From the NCBI RefSeq assembly GCF_036178845.1, contig NZ_CP108070.1:2914001-2978000 (forward strand): 64,000 nucleotides of DNA, in the 5' to 3' direction. The stretch is from Streptomyces sp. NBC_00271 (GTDB taxonomy: Bacteria > Actinomycetota > Actinomycetes > Streptomycetales > Streptomycetaceae). How positions within the stretch are numbered: the stretch's first letter is position 1; every line of letters starts with the position of its first letter. Made by a program: the position numbers and the translations under genes. Below, piece by piece: positions 30,268-39,266 of this stretch. Under the pieces are notes generated by a model, which saw only the letters and a list, made by a program, of their open reading frames with translations, was not told where the DNA came from and did not search any database.

Positions 30268-30830
30268 GGTTTCCCTCCCGTCCCGACCCTCGTCATGATC
30301 TCGCAGAGCGCCCTGTCGTCGAAGATGCGCGAGGTCGGTATACGCACGGTGGTCCGGCGCCGGCCGGTGATCGCGTGGCCGGCGAGGTTGATCCAGTAGC
30401 AGCAGTGCCGCAGGTCGAGGCGGTCGTGGCTGGCGCGCAGCCAGTCGTCCTGGGACCTGGGCACGAGCATCACGACCAAAATCTTGTGCACCGAGACCGG
30501 GGTGCGGGCGAGCTTCGCCAGGTGCTCGTTGTCGAGCGTGAAGGAGAAAGCGGGCCCGGGCGGGTTCGGCGGGATCTGGTACGTGCACTTGAGCTGCACC
30601 TTGATGGTGACTTCGTCGTCGACCGTGTGCCCGGGGGCGCTGTGGCTGACGTGCCAGTCGATGCCGTTGTCGGGAAAGGGCTGGGACAGCGAACAGCCCG
30701 CCGCGGCCGCGACGGCGTGCAAGTAGCCCACCTGCAAGGTCTCCATGCAGGCGGTGGTGGCGAGTGTGCCGCGATGGGGTGCCGTCCGCTGGGGCAGCAG
30801 CCCGCCCCGCTCGGGCTGCGCGAGTGCCAT
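30264..30830 (-). CDS. DUF4365 protein, predicted PD-(D/E)xK-like nuclease fold
   Basis: The 188-aa protein matches the DUF4365 pattern: a small N-terminal helix (METLQVGYLHAVAAAAGCS), then FPDNGIDWHVSH and VTIKVQLKCTYQIP, followed by strands LARTPVSVHKILVVMLVP and HCCYWINLAG. The GID-W ... Q-L-K-C-T spacing looks like the catalytic D...QxK core of PD-(D/E)xK nucleases; this is inference from the motif. ATG 30830 (MALAQPERGG) is preferred to a TTG at 30854. It is followed by a TTGA-coupled gene and diverges from a DnaQ-type exonuclease gene. Confidence 0.8.
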   Translation of the reverse strand: MALAQPERGGLLPQRTAPHRGTLATTACMETLQVGYLHAVAAAAGCSLSQPFPDNGIDWHVSHSAPGHTVDDEVTIKVQLKCTYQIPPNPPGPAFSFTLDNEHLAKLARTPVSVHKILVVMLVPRSQDDWLRASHDRLDLRHCCYWINLAGHAITGRRRTTVRIPTSRIFDDRALCEIMTRVGTGGKP

Positions 30831-31000
30831 GAGTCCAACAGCCTTCCAAGCCAAGTGATTCCCCGCGACGGGCCGCTGAACTGCAAAGACCCGTACCTGT
30901 GTTGTCTCCTTCCGGCGTACGGCGCAAACAGCCCGGGTATCACCAAACGGGCAGAAGACGGTGCGTCAGCTGCCGTGGGTGAACGAGGAGTTGTGTACGT

Positions 31001-31726
31001 ATGACGTGCTGGTACGAAGGCCCTTTGGCCGCGTTCGACACGGAGACCACGGGCGTGGACGTCGAGACCGACCGGATCGTGTCGGCCGCCGTCGTCGTCC
31101 AGGACGCCGCGGGTTCCCGGCCCCGGGTGACCCGCTGGCTGGTCAACCCGGGAGTGCCGGTGCCCGCGGGTGCGACGGCGGTGCACGGGCTGACAGACGA
31201 ACACCTTCAGCGCAACGGCCGCTGGCCGTCGCCGGTGATGGACGAGATAGCCAGGGTGCTGGGCGAACAGGCCGCGGCGGGCCGCCCGCTCGTCGTGATG
31301 AACGCACCGTTCGATCTGACGCTCCTGGACCGGGAGTTGCGCCGCCATCGCGCCACCAATCTGGACCGGTGGTTCGAGCCGGCGCCGCTGCGTGTGCTCG
31401 ATCCGCGGGTTCTGGACAAACATCTGGACCGCTATCGCAAGGGCCGCCGCACCCTGACCGACCTGTGCGCGCACTACGACGTGGTGCTGGAGGGCGCGCA
31501 CGACGCGGCGGCGGACGCACTGGCCGCCATGGAGGTCGTACGAGCCGTGGGGCGTCGTTTCGCCACCCGGCTGGAGCGGCTCTCCCCCGCCGAGCTGCAC
31601 ACCCTGCAGTCGGTGTGGCACGCGGCACAGGCGCGCGGCCTTCAGGCGTGGTTCGCGCGCAGCGGTTCACCGGAGGCGGTGGATCCGGCGTGGCCGCTGC
31701 GTCCGGAACTGCCGGCGGCGGCCTGA
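31001..31726 (+). CDS. DnaQ-like 3'-5' exonuclease (DEDDh family)
   Basis: The 241-aa protein has Exo I AFDTETTGVDVETDRIV (D13, E15), Exo II NAPFDLTLLDREL with its Asp, and Exo III HDAAADALAAMEV (His and Asp), which is the DEDDh set. VHGLTDEHLQ between them is also typical. It may be a stand-alone proofreading, RNase T-like or repair exonuclease; no polymerase domain is attached. The C-terminal ~60 residues are an Ala/Arg-rich helix. ATG 31001 has gaggag 11 nt upstream. The divergent neighbour is the DUF4365 gene (170-nt gap). Confidence 0.9.
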   Translation: MTCWYEGPLAAFDTETTGVDVETDRIVSAAVVVQDAAGSRPRVTRWLVNPGVPVPAGATAVHGLTDEHLQRNGRWPSPVMDEIARVLGEQAAAGRPLVVMNAPFDLTLLDRELRRHRATNLDRWFEPAPLRVLDPRVLDKHLDRYRKGRRTLTDLCAHYDVVLEGAHDAAADALAAMEVVRAVGRRFATRLERLSPAELHTLQSVWHAAQARGLQAWFARSGSPEAVDPAWPLRPELPAAA

Positions 31727-31747
31727 GCCCGCGCGGGACAACGAAAA

Positions 31748-31772
31748 ACCGGTCCGTCTGTGACGGACCGGT
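31748..31772 (-). terminator. Intrinsic terminator of tRNA-Val(CAC)
   Basis: An 11-bp perfect stem accggtccgtc/gacggaccggt with a 3-nt loop. In the leftward direction it is followed by ttttt, so it is a canonical terminator for the tRNA. It may also stop the exonuclease transcript from the other side. Confidence 0.9.
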
Positions 31773-31782
31773 CTTCTCCGGG

Positions 31783-31854
31783 TGGGCGATACTGGGTTCG
31801 AACCAGTGACCTCTTCGGTGTGAACGAAGCGCTCTCCCACTGAGCTAATCGCCC
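31783..31854 (-). tRNA. tRNA-Val(CAC), copy 1
   Basis: 72-nt tRNA. Acceptor GGGCGAT/ATCGCCC with A73, anticodon stem CTTCG/CGAAG around loop TTCACAC, anticodon CAC, T-loop TTCGAAC. CCA is not encoded. It differs from the copy at 42555 at two positions only (one in the D loop, one in the T loop). Confidence 0.97.
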
Positions 31855-31916
31855 GGGAACGCACTGAACAATACAGGTCCCTGCGGGTGTGGTTCAAACC
31901 GCTTCAGGGTGAGCCG

Positions 31917-32363
31917 TCAGTCACCCGTGAGTCGGGCCGCCAGTCCACGCTGTCCCGCGCGCATCATCAGGGCGTGGTTGACGCGGAACACCGGCCGTCC
32001 CGGCACCGCGAACCGCCGCATCAGCGGCTTGCTCACGTCGACCTCCTGGTCGTACTGGGCGCGGGTGCCGGACCCGGCGGTGGTGAGCGTCCAGCGCGCC
32101 CAGCCGTCGAGGTCGCCCGCCATCGCGATCTCCAGGACCCCGGCCGCCGGGTCGCGACGCAGCTCGCGCGCCGTGAACACCAGGTCGTAGGGCAGGAACG
32201 AGCGGATGCGCATGGTGCCGCTGCGTTCGTCGATCCGGGTCACCTCACGGACCTGGGGCCACCAGCGCGGGTAGTCCTCGGCCTGTTCGAGAACGGGGTA
32301 GACCTCGGCGGGCGGCGCGGGCAGGGCCCACACACTGCGGAAGCGGTAATGGCTCCAGTCCAT
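31917..32363 (-). CDS. SRPBCC-family (polyketide cyclase/START-like) protein
   Basis: The 148-aa single-domain protein has the START/Bet v1-like pattern: SHYRFRSVWALPAPPAEVYP, then VLEQAEDYPRWWPQVREVTR, followed by beta strands and a long C-terminal helix. It most likely binds a hydrophobic ligand; no enzyme activity can be assigned. ATG 32363 (MDWSHYRF) is used as start; a frame to 32441 adds an unconserved leader. It lies 60 nt beyond tRNA-Val and diverges from the 796-aa membrane protein gene. Confidence 0.8.
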   Translation of the reverse strand: MDWSHYRFRSVWALPAPPAEVYPVLEQAEDYPRWWPQVREVTRIDERSGTMRIRSFLPYDLVFTARELRRDPAAGVLEIAMAGDLDGWARWTLTTAGSGTRAQYDQEVDVSKPLMRRFAVPGRPVFRVNHALMMRAGQRGLAARLTGD

Positions 32364-32452
32364 GGACGGAGTGTGCCCGAGCGGGCATCTGAGTACGACA
32401 TGAGTACGCGCACTCATGCCGGAGAAGGTGACCGGGACCACACTCCCGGAAT

Positions 32453-34843
32453 ATGACCCACCTTCCGCCCCCGGCCGAGGAGTTGCGGCTCCTGGACACC
32501 GAGCTGCGGCAACTCGACGCGCGCCGGGCCCTGTTGCTGGCGCGCCGCGCCTGGCTGATCACCGCGCTCCGGCCGCCCGTGGCCCTCCCGCTCCCGCCCC
32601 CGCCCGTACGCCGGCCCGAGACCACGGCGCCCCGCGTCCAGAACGTGCTGCTCGTTCTCGGCGGCGCCCTCCTGACCATCGCCGCGATCGCGTTCACGCT
32701 GGTCAGCTGGGGCCGGATGGGGATCGCCGGGCGGGCGCTGGTGCTGGGCGCGGTGACGCTGGGCGCGCTCGGCTCACCCGTGCTCCTGCTCCGGCACAGG
32801 CTGCGCTCGACGGCGGAGGCCGTGGCGGGGCTGGGGCTCGCGCTGACAGTCCTGGACGTGTACGCGGTGCACGAGGTCGCGCTCCCCGACACGAACGGCC
32901 TGGGCTACGCGGCCGTCGCGTCGGCCCTGCTGGCGGCCCTGTGGACGGCGTACGGACTCGCACTCGGCGGGCCGCGCCGGACGACCGGTGAACCGGCCAC
33001 CCCCGCGCGGCTCCCGCTGCGCCTGCCCCTGCCCACCGCGCTGGCCGCCGCGCAGCTCCCGCTGATCCTCTGGGCGGCGGCGGCCGACGCGGGCGCCCCC
33101 GCCATGACGGCCGCGCTGCTGGTCACGGCGGCGCTCGACACGGCCGTCGCGCTCCGGGTGCCCGTGCGGTCCGTATGTCTCGTCGCCGCCGTGGGCGCGT
33201 ACGGCCTGGGCGGCTGGGGCTCCTTCGCGGCCGGCTGGCTGTCCTGGACGGCCACCGGTCCGAGCGCCGTCGCCCGTGCGGCGGCGCTCCTCCTCTTCGC
33301 CGCGGCGATCGCTCTGGCGGCGGCGTGGCGGCTGCCGGACACGAACGTCGCCACCTGGGTCGCCTCGGCCGGCGGCCTGCTCACGGTCGCCGCGCTCGGT
33401 GGCGTCCCGCGCTCGTCGCTGCCGGGCGAGTGGACGGTTCCGGGGTATCTGGTCTGCGCTGTGGCCCTGTTGGCGGCCGTACGCACCCGGCTCCCCGAGC
33501 CGATGAGGCGCGGCCTCGCCCTGGCGGCCGGTTCCGTGCAGGCGGTCGCCGTGGTGTGGGCGCTGCCGCCGGTCGCCGTCGCTCTGCTGGGCCCGGTGGC
33601 CTGGGTGGGACATGTCTGGACCGGGACCCCCTCGACCGCGCGCGAGGCGGTCGCGACCGACGGCGTCCCCTGGCCTCCGTACGCGGCCACGGCCCCGCTC
33701 GTCCTCGTGGTCGTCGCCGCCGTCCTCGCCGTGGCCGTCCGCGGTACGCAGTGGCGCCCCAGGGCGACGATCGGCGCGTCGGTCCTCGTCTGGGCGGCCG
33801 CGCTCGTCCTTCCCGCGGCCCTCGACATCTCTTACTGGGCCGGGATGTCGGCGCAAGGACTCACGATCGTGGCGGCGCTGGCGTACATCGCCCGCTCGGC
33901 GGAGCCGCGCCCGGTCCCCTTCCTCCTGGCCCTCGTCAGCTCGGTGAGCCTCGCATGCCTCTCCCTCGCCGCCGAGGGCACGACCCTCGGCGTCCTGGCC
34001 ACGCTGACCGTGCTGTTCGCCGCCGTGTCCGGGCGCTCGCGCCTCGCCCCGGTCGCCGCTCTCACGTACGCCACCGCCCTGGCCTGTGCCGTGGGTGGGT
34101 CCCTCGGCTGGCAGCCGCAGTACATCGCGCTGCTGGTCCTCCTCGTACCGGTCGTCGCGGCCCTGCTCGCGGCACGCCTCGCCGGCTCCCCCACGCGTGT
34201 GCCTCTCGAGGTGACGGGCGCCGTCGCCGGGCTGCTCGCCGTCGGCCTCGCGGTGCCCGACCCCCCGATGCTGGCCCTGGTCCTGGCCCTGTGCGCGGTG
34301 ATCGCCGCGGGCACCGCCGTACGAGAGGACCGGCGGCCCGCCGGTTACGCGGCCACCGCCCTGTTCGTGCTCGCCGCCTGGGTCCGGCTGGCGTGCTGGG
34401 GCGTCGGCTCCGTCGAGGCGTACACACTGCCGGTGACCGTCCCGGCGCTGCTGGTGGGGGCCGTCGCGCGCCGCAAGGATCCGCTGACCTCGTCCTGGAC
34501 GGCGTACGGAGCGGGGCTGTCCGTCACGCTCGTGCCGAGTCTCCTGGCGGCGTGGATCGACCCCGACTGGCCGCGCCCCCTGCTGCTCGGTGTCGCGGCC
34601 CTCGTGGTCACCCTCGTGGGTGCCCGGCACCGGCTGCGGGCCCCGCTCGTCCTCGGGGGCGGCGTGCTCGCGCTGGACGCCCTGCACGAACTCGCCCCGT
34701 ACCTCGTGCAGATGGCGGGCGCGCTGCCGCGTTGGGTGCCTCCCGCGCTCGCCGGTCTGGTGCTGCTCGCACTCGGTGCGACGTACGAGCAGCGGATCCG
34801 GGACGCGCGACGCGTGCGGGACGTCCTCGGACGGATGCGCTGA
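32453..34843 (+). CDS. Large polytopic membrane protein (SCO7613 C-terminal-domain-like)
   Basis: The 796-aa protein has a short charged helical N-terminus (EELRLLDTELRQLDARRALL, 9-28), then about 20 or more hydrophobic segments through nearly its whole length, for example NVLLVLGGALLTIAAIAFTL near residue 63. The ending, RRVRDVLGRMR, is basic. It resembles the Streptomyces family named after SCO7613, whose function is unknown; this recognition is from memory. Very high Leu/Ala/Val content and few polar loops argue against a transporter with a soluble domain. The ribosome site is poor (cccgga). It faces a convergent lyase gene. Confidence 0.8.
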   Translation: MTHLPPPAEELRLLDTELRQLDARRALLLARRAWLITALRPPVALPLPPPPVRRPETTAPRVQNVLLVLGGALLTIAAIAFTLVSWGRMGIAGRALVLGAVTLGALGSPVLLLRHRLRSTAEAVAGLGLALTVLDVYAVHEVALPDTNGLGYAAVASALLAALWTAYGLALGGPRRTTGEPATPARLPLRLPLPTALAAAQLPLILWAAAADAGAPAMTAALLVTAALDTAVALRVPVRSVCLVAAVGAYGLGGWGSFAAGWLSWTATGPSAVARAAALLLFAAAIALAAAWRLPDTNVATWVASAGGLLTVAALGGVPRSSLPGEWTVPGYLVCAVALLAAVRTRLPEPMRRGLALAAGSVQAVAVVWALPPVAVALLGPVAWVGHVWTGTPSTAREAVATDGVPWPPYAATAPLVLVVVAAVLAVAVRGTQWRPRATIGASVLVWAAALVLPAALDISYWAGMSAQGLTIVAALAYIARSAEPRPVPFLLALVSSVSLACLSLAAEGTTLGVLATLTVLFAAVSGRSRLAPVAALTYATALACAVGGSLGWQPQYIALLVLLVPVVAALLAARLAGSPTRVPLEVTGAVAGLLAVGLAVPDPPMLALVLALCAVIAAGTAVREDRRPAGYAATALFVLAAWVRLACWGVGSVEAYTLPVTVPALLVGAVARRKDPLTSSWTAYGAGLSVTLVPSLLAAWIDPDWPRPLLLGVAALVVTLVGARHRLRAPLVLGGGVLALDALHELAPYLVQMAGALPRWVPPALAGLVLLALGATYEQRIRDARRVRDVLGRMR

Positions 34844-34870
34844 AGGGACGGTCCGAACTGCGGCCACGTC

Positions 34871-34912
34871 GTGGCCGGTCGCACAGTTCCCCGCGCCCCT
34901 GAAGGGGCGCGG
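34871..34912. repeat. Dispersed intergenic repeat, copy 5 (inverted)
   Basis: Core ggtcgcacagttccccgcgc (one change, cgc to cac), followed by ccctgaaggggcgcgg, which itself forms a small hairpin. It lies in the 110-nt convergent gap after the membrane protein gene, where it probably supplies termination. Confidence 0.8.
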
Positions 34913-34953
34913 CAGAACCCCCGGTTCAACGGAATCGCCCAGCGCCGCTCGCC

Positions 34954-37686
34954 CTACGGCATCTTGTCGCCGAGCAGTGCCAGGTTCTCAATGGCGGCGA
35001 GGCCGTACAGGGCGCTGTCGTTCGAACTGACCCAGTTGGCCTCGCTGCCGGGAACCAGCGTGACCGGGCCGCTCAGCGGCTCGGTCTTCCAGGGCGAGGA
35101 CTCCATGTAGCCGTCGGAGCTGTAGAACTTCGTCCACGCGCGCTTGGCGAGCGTCGCGTCGCCGGTCTGGAAGGCGGCGTACGCGTCGAGGCGCGAGTGG
35201 CCCTGGAACAGCAGCAGGGAGCCGAAGTTGGAGCCGTAGCGCGCCGCCTGTTCGGTCTTGGTGGCGTTGAAGTAGCGGCAGTAGTCGAGGTAGACCTCCT
35301 TGAACTTCGGCACGTCGACCAGGTCGATCAGCTCGGCGCACAGTTCGTTCAGGCCGAAGACGGCGGAGAGGTGCGAGACCGAGACGACCGGCGCGGAGGC
35401 GATGGCGAACCTGCCGGTGTCGAGGTCGTACAGCCCGCTGCCCTGGACGAAGCCGTTGGGCTGGGCGGCGATCGTCTCCATCGTCGACAGCACGCGCGCC
35501 TTGGCCTTCTCCCACTTCGGGCCCTTGCGCTCCCACTCCGTGAGCCAGGCCGAGACCAGCCCGCTCCAGTCGGTGCCGAAGCCGATGGACAGGGCGTGCC
35601 GGTCGGGGGTGTACGGCTCGGTGCGGATCTTGCGGATCGGGTCGAGGACGAGGAACGTCTCGTCGGAGTCGACGTTGGCGTGCATGAGGTCGCCGACCCG
35701 CTCGTCGGCGGTGAGGTAGTAGTAATAGCGGCGGTATGTGGTGTTGGCGATGCGCTGCTGTTTGGCGCTGTCGGCGTAGTGCTGCACGCCGTGCCGGGTG
35801 CCGAGGCCCGCCCACTGGCCGAGGTGGTAGACGTCGACCTCGCCGGTGTGCCGGGTGAGCGCCTCGGCGAAACGGAAGATGTCCGAGCGGCCCGAGCGGA
35901 GATAGGCCATCCAGAGCCAGATGTCGGGCGACAGCTCGGAGTTGTCCCAGGCGTAGCCGCCGACGTCGTAGCGCCACTGGTGGCGCACGGTGTCGTACGA
36001 GTGCATGAAGTCGCCGTAGTCCCAGAAGCCGTACCAACGGCGCATCTCCACCTGGTCCTTGTAATAGGTGAAGAGGAAGTCGAGGTGGTCCTCGATCTTC
36101 GCCTTGGCGGCGGTGGAGCGGTCCGGCTCGGAGAAGAGGCCGCCGAAGACCTTGGCCTTGATGAGCTGCTTGGGCGGCGCGGCGAGTTGTGGCAACACAC
36201 GTACGGCCGCTACCTGTTCGGCGAGCGTCTCGGGTGTGGGCGTCGACTCGTTGGCCCAGAAGAGGAGTTCGGAGGTGCGAGCGATGCCGTAGGGCGTGCC
36301 GAACTCGGGTTCGTAGTCCTCGTAGGTGATGTTGAGGCCTTCGAGCTGCTCGGCGTAGGTGTCCTGGCCCATGCCGTCGTGGTAGAAGCGCAGGTCCATG
36401 GGCTGCGCCTCGGGCGACCAGAGCCAGAGGGTGACCTCGGCCTCGTCGGTCGCCGCGTCGCGGATGTCCAGCTGCGCCGGGTACTTCTCCCAGAAGTCCC
36501 TGAGGCCGAAGGAGAGACCGCCGCTCGCCCCGCCGACGTAACCGAACCCGCTCGCCCGGTGTCCCCCGCCCGCGCCGATCCAGCCGTGGCCCTTCTTGGT
36601 GCGCTTGCGCAGGGTGAAGCCGTCGGCGGAGAGCTGGGAGAGGGTGTAGTCGCCCCACTCGGGGATGTACTGGAGGCGGGTCGTCACCCGCTGGTCCCAG
36701 GTGGACGGGTCGGGCAGCTTCTCGCCCGCGAACTGGGCCGCCTGCACGGCCGCGCCCGGGTCACGGCGCAGCCCGGTGATGCCCTGCACGGCCTCCCGCA
36801 GCAGACCGGAGCCGTCGCCGCCGATGCGGATGTGCCGGTCGTACGCCGCGTCGCGCATCGGCACGTTGAAGCGGACGCCGAGGCCGCGGATGAAGTCGCC
36901 GCTCGTCTTCCCCGGCTCCTGCTTCCCGTCGAAGGTGATGGTGTGCACCATCCGGAAGGAGTCGGCGCCCGCGTAGAAGTACAGCCGGATCGAGAACGGC
37001 AGCCAACTGCGGCTGCCCTTGCGGTGCTTGCCGTCGACGCGGACGACGGCACGGACCGGGCCCTCCTGCTCGACCGTGACCTCGGCGATGACGCTCTCGA
37101 ACCGCTCGTACTTCTCCGCGCCCTGGTCGTCGTCCTCGATCTCGGGCTGGCGGATCAGCACCAGCCGGCCGTCCTTGGCGATCTCGGTGGAGCCGCGCTT
37201 CACCGATTTGACGAGGGTGGAGCCGCTCTTGCCGATCTTCGCGGTGATGACGCCGGTCGAGACGTCGATGGTGCCGCCGTGCTTATCGACGGTCACCTTC
37301 TTGTCGGGGGCGGTGGGCGTACCGGCGGCGAGCGTGAGCTTCCCGGAACCGGAACTGACGGCGTGCGCGGTCCACTTGAGGGAGCCGTCCGGCCAGTACG
37401 CGATCGGCCAGGACTGCACCGGCACGTCTTTGCCGGAGGCGTCGGTGAGCGCGAAGGTCTGGTCCTGCTGGTACGCGCCCTTCGGCCAGGGCACGCCGAC
37501 GGTGGAGCCGGGGGCGGCACCAAGGGCGCCGTCCTCCAGCCAGTCCAGGGTCACGGGGTCGGTGTCGGCTGCCTCGGATCTGGCGGCGGCCTGCGCGTTC
37601 GTGCTTCCCAGGGCCCAGCTGAACTGTGCGGCGGCTCCGGCGACTGCGGCCGCCTTCAGCAGGGACCTGCGGGGGATGGGGGACAT
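34954..37686 (-). CDS. Tat-exported exo-rhamnogalacturonan lyase-like protein
   Basis: The 910-aa secreted protein has a Tat signal: RRSLLKAAAVAGAAAQFSWA at 6-25, with probable cleavage after TNAQA. The mature part starts with a beta-rich domain (VTLDWLEDGALGAAPGSTVG...) and ends in an alpha-helical toroid-like region with many Trp/Tyr. This resembles the exo-rhamnogalacturonan lyase family (PL26-like). A pectin-backbone substrate is inferred; the catalytic residues cannot be named. ATG 37686 has ggaaagg upstream. It is the last gene of the sugar-transport cluster, 79 nt after the YesL-like gene, and probably produces the oligosaccharide taken up by it. Confidence 0.75.
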   Translation of the reverse strand: MSPIPRRSLLKAAAVAGAAAQFSWALGSTNAQAAARSEAADTDPVTLDWLEDGALGAAPGSTVGVPWPKGAYQQDQTFALTDASGKDVPVQSWPIAYWPDGSLKWTAHAVSSGSGKLTLAAGTPTAPDKKVTVDKHGGTIDVSTGVITAKIGKSGSTLVKSVKRGSTEIAKDGRLVLIRQPEIEDDDQGAEKYERFESVIAEVTVEQEGPVRAVVRVDGKHRKGSRSWLPFSIRLYFYAGADSFRMVHTITFDGKQEPGKTSGDFIRGLGVRFNVPMRDAAYDRHIRIGGDGSGLLREAVQGITGLRRDPGAAVQAAQFAGEKLPDPSTWDQRVTTRLQYIPEWGDYTLSQLSADGFTLRKRTKKGHGWIGAGGGHRASGFGYVGGASGGLSFGLRDFWEKYPAQLDIRDAATDEAEVTLWLWSPEAQPMDLRFYHDGMGQDTYAEQLEGLNITYEDYEPEFGTPYGIARTSELLFWANESTPTPETLAEQVAAVRVLPQLAAPPKQLIKAKVFGGLFSEPDRSTAAKAKIEDHLDFLFTYYKDQVEMRRWYGFWDYGDFMHSYDTVRHQWRYDVGGYAWDNSELSPDIWLWMAYLRSGRSDIFRFAEALTRHTGEVDVYHLGQWAGLGTRHGVQHYADSAKQQRIANTTYRRYYYYLTADERVGDLMHANVDSDETFLVLDPIRKIRTEPYTPDRHALSIGFGTDWSGLVSAWLTEWERKGPKWEKAKARVLSTMETIAAQPNGFVQGSGLYDLDTGRFAIASAPVVSVSHLSAVFGLNELCAELIDLVDVPKFKEVYLDYCRYFNATKTEQAARYGSNFGSLLLFQGHSRLDAYAAFQTGDATLAKRAWTKFYSSDGYMESSPWKTEPLSGPVTLVPGSEANWVSSNDSALYGLAAIENLALLGDKMP

Positions 37687-37765
37687 GGCCTTTCCTTTCC
37701 GTGCGGGGAAGTCAGGGGCATGACAGAGCGAGGTACGACGCCGGGGGCGCCGACCTGCGAGGAGC

Positions 37766-38392
37766 TCAGCGGCGGCGGCGCGCCTCGACGGCGACGGCCG
37801 CCGCCGCGACGGCCCCCAGGACGGGGACCGCAAGCGGCGCGACGAACAGGGCGGAAGCGGCCACGACCGCCAGTCCGCCCACGAGCAGGAACGAACCGGC
37901 CGGGTCGAGGACCGTACGGCGTCCTGCCTCCGCGAGCAGCGCCCGCCAGGAGGCGCCGGGTTCCCAGACGGCCGCCGCGCGCAGCCCGGACACGACGAGG
38001 CCGATCAGGGCGAAGAGACCGACGGCCCCGACGAGCGGGCCGCCGGGGACACCGGCGCGCACGGCCTGAACGTCCACCCAGACCGCGGCGGCCGCGGCCC
38101 AGCCGGCGACCCCGGCGATCCACCCGCCCCGGACGGCCGCCCGGAAGTCGGCGACGAACTCCCTGAAGCCGCCCGCCTCGTGGGACGTACGCCGCCGCAG
38201 ATGCCGTGCACCGGCCGCGAACGCGGCGGGGTAGGTGACCAGCGGCAGCGAGGCCACCGCGATCCACACCCCGGTGAGCAGGCACTCGGCGAACACGGCG
38301 AAACGCTCGGCGAACACGGATTCGCGAGGTGCCTTGCGCGCCTTCGCTCGCCTCTTCCGCTCCGCCCGCGCCCGCAGCTGGCTGGTGGCCAT
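37766..38392 (-). CDS. YesL-like (DUF624) membrane protein
   Basis: The 208-aa protein has a basic N-terminus (RARAERKRRAKARKAPRES), then about five hydrophobic segments, starting with FAECLLTGVWIAVASLPLVTY and PAAFAAGARHLRRR. This layout is that of DUF624/YesL, often found next to carbohydrate ABC permeases and pectin enzymes (yesL in the Bacillus rhamnogalacturonan cluster). Its exact role is unknown. The ATG at 38392 follows the permease stop by 1 nt (TGAgATG), so it is in the same operon. Confidence 0.8.
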   Translation of the reverse strand: MATSQLRARAERKRRAKARKAPRESVFAERFAVFAECLLTGVWIAVASLPLVTYPAAFAAGARHLRRRTSHEAGGFREFVADFRAAVRGGWIAGVAGWAAAAAVWVDVQAVRAGVPGGPLVGAVGLFALIGLVVSGLRAAAVWEPGASWRALLAEAGRRTVLDPAGSFLLVGGLAVVAASALFVAPLAVPVLGAVAAAAVAVEARRRR

Positions 38393-38393
38393 C

Positions 38394-39266
38394 TCAGCCC
38401 TTCAATCCGGAGGTCGCCATACCGTCGATCAGGTAGCGCTGGAAAGCGAGGAAGAAGAGGAGCACGGGCAGCAGGGCGACCAGCGACATCGCGATCATGC
38501 CGCCGTAGTTGGCGACGCCCTCCTGGTCGCGGAACATCATCATGCCGAGCGAGACCGTGTACTTGCTGGGCTCGTTGAGGTAGATCAGCGGGCCCATGAA
38601 GTCGTTCCAGGCGTTGATGAAGGTGAAGATCGCGCTGGTGATGAGGGCGGGGCGGCACAGCGGCAGCACGATCGACCAGTAGATCCGCAGATGGCCACAG
38701 CCGTCGAGCCGGGCCGCCTCGTCCAGTTCGCGCGGCAGGTTCCGCATGAACTGGACCATGAGGAAGACGAAGAACGCCTCGGTGGCCAGGTACTTGCCGA
38801 TCAGCAGCGGAACGTAGGTGTTGACCAGTTCCATCTTCTGGAACATCACGTACTGCGGGATGAGCAGCACGTGATACGGCAGCAGGAGCGTGCCGATCAT
38901 GAGGGAGAACAGCAGGTTCCGCCCGGCGAACCGGATCTTGGCGAAGGCGTAGGCCGTCAGCGAGCAGGAGATGAGGATGCCGACGACGGAGCCGAGCGCG
39001 TAGAAGAGGGAGTTCTGGAAGAAGGTCGCGATCGAGATGTCCGCGATGCCGTCGGCCAGGCCCTTGAAGTTGCCGAGGACGGGGCTGGTCGGCAACAGGT
39101 TCAGGCTGCCGATGATGTCCCGGCTGGGCTTGAACGAGGCGCCGATGACCCAGATGACGGGATAGAGGACGACCGCGAGGATCAGCAGCGCGCCGATGTG
39201 CCAGACCAGCGAGCCGGCACGCTTGCGGCCACCGGCCTCCAGTGGCTTGCGCAGGGTGGTGCTCAT
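38394..39266 (-). CDS. Carbohydrate ABC transporter permease (MalG/CUT1 type)
   Basis: The 290-aa inner-membrane protein has six helices, the first being HIGALLILAVVLYPVIWVIG (23-42). The EAA loop, which contacts the ATPase, is ELDEAARLDGCGHLRIYWSI with the downstream LPLCRPAL. ATG 39266 overlaps the stop of the preceding permease by 4 nt (ATGA), with gaggagg upstream; the longer frame to 40400 is a shadow of that gene. Partner of the MalF-like permease and the binding lipoprotein. No ATPase gene is in the window; CUT1 systems in Streptomyces commonly share MsiK. Confidence 0.93.
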   Translation of the reverse strand: MSTTLRKPLEAGGRKRAGSLVWHIGALLILAVVLYPVIWVIGASFKPSRDIIGSLNLLPTSPVLGNFKGLADGIADISIATFFQNSLFYALGSVVGILISCSLTAYAFAKIRFAGRNLLFSLMIGTLLLPYHVLLIPQYVMFQKMELVNTYVPLLIGKYLATEAFFVFLMVQFMRNLPRELDEAARLDGCGHLRIYWSIVLPLCRPALITSAIFTFINAWNDFMGPLIYLNEPSKYTVSLGMMMFRDQEGVANYGGMIAMSLVALLPVLLFFLAFQRYLIDGMATSGLKG

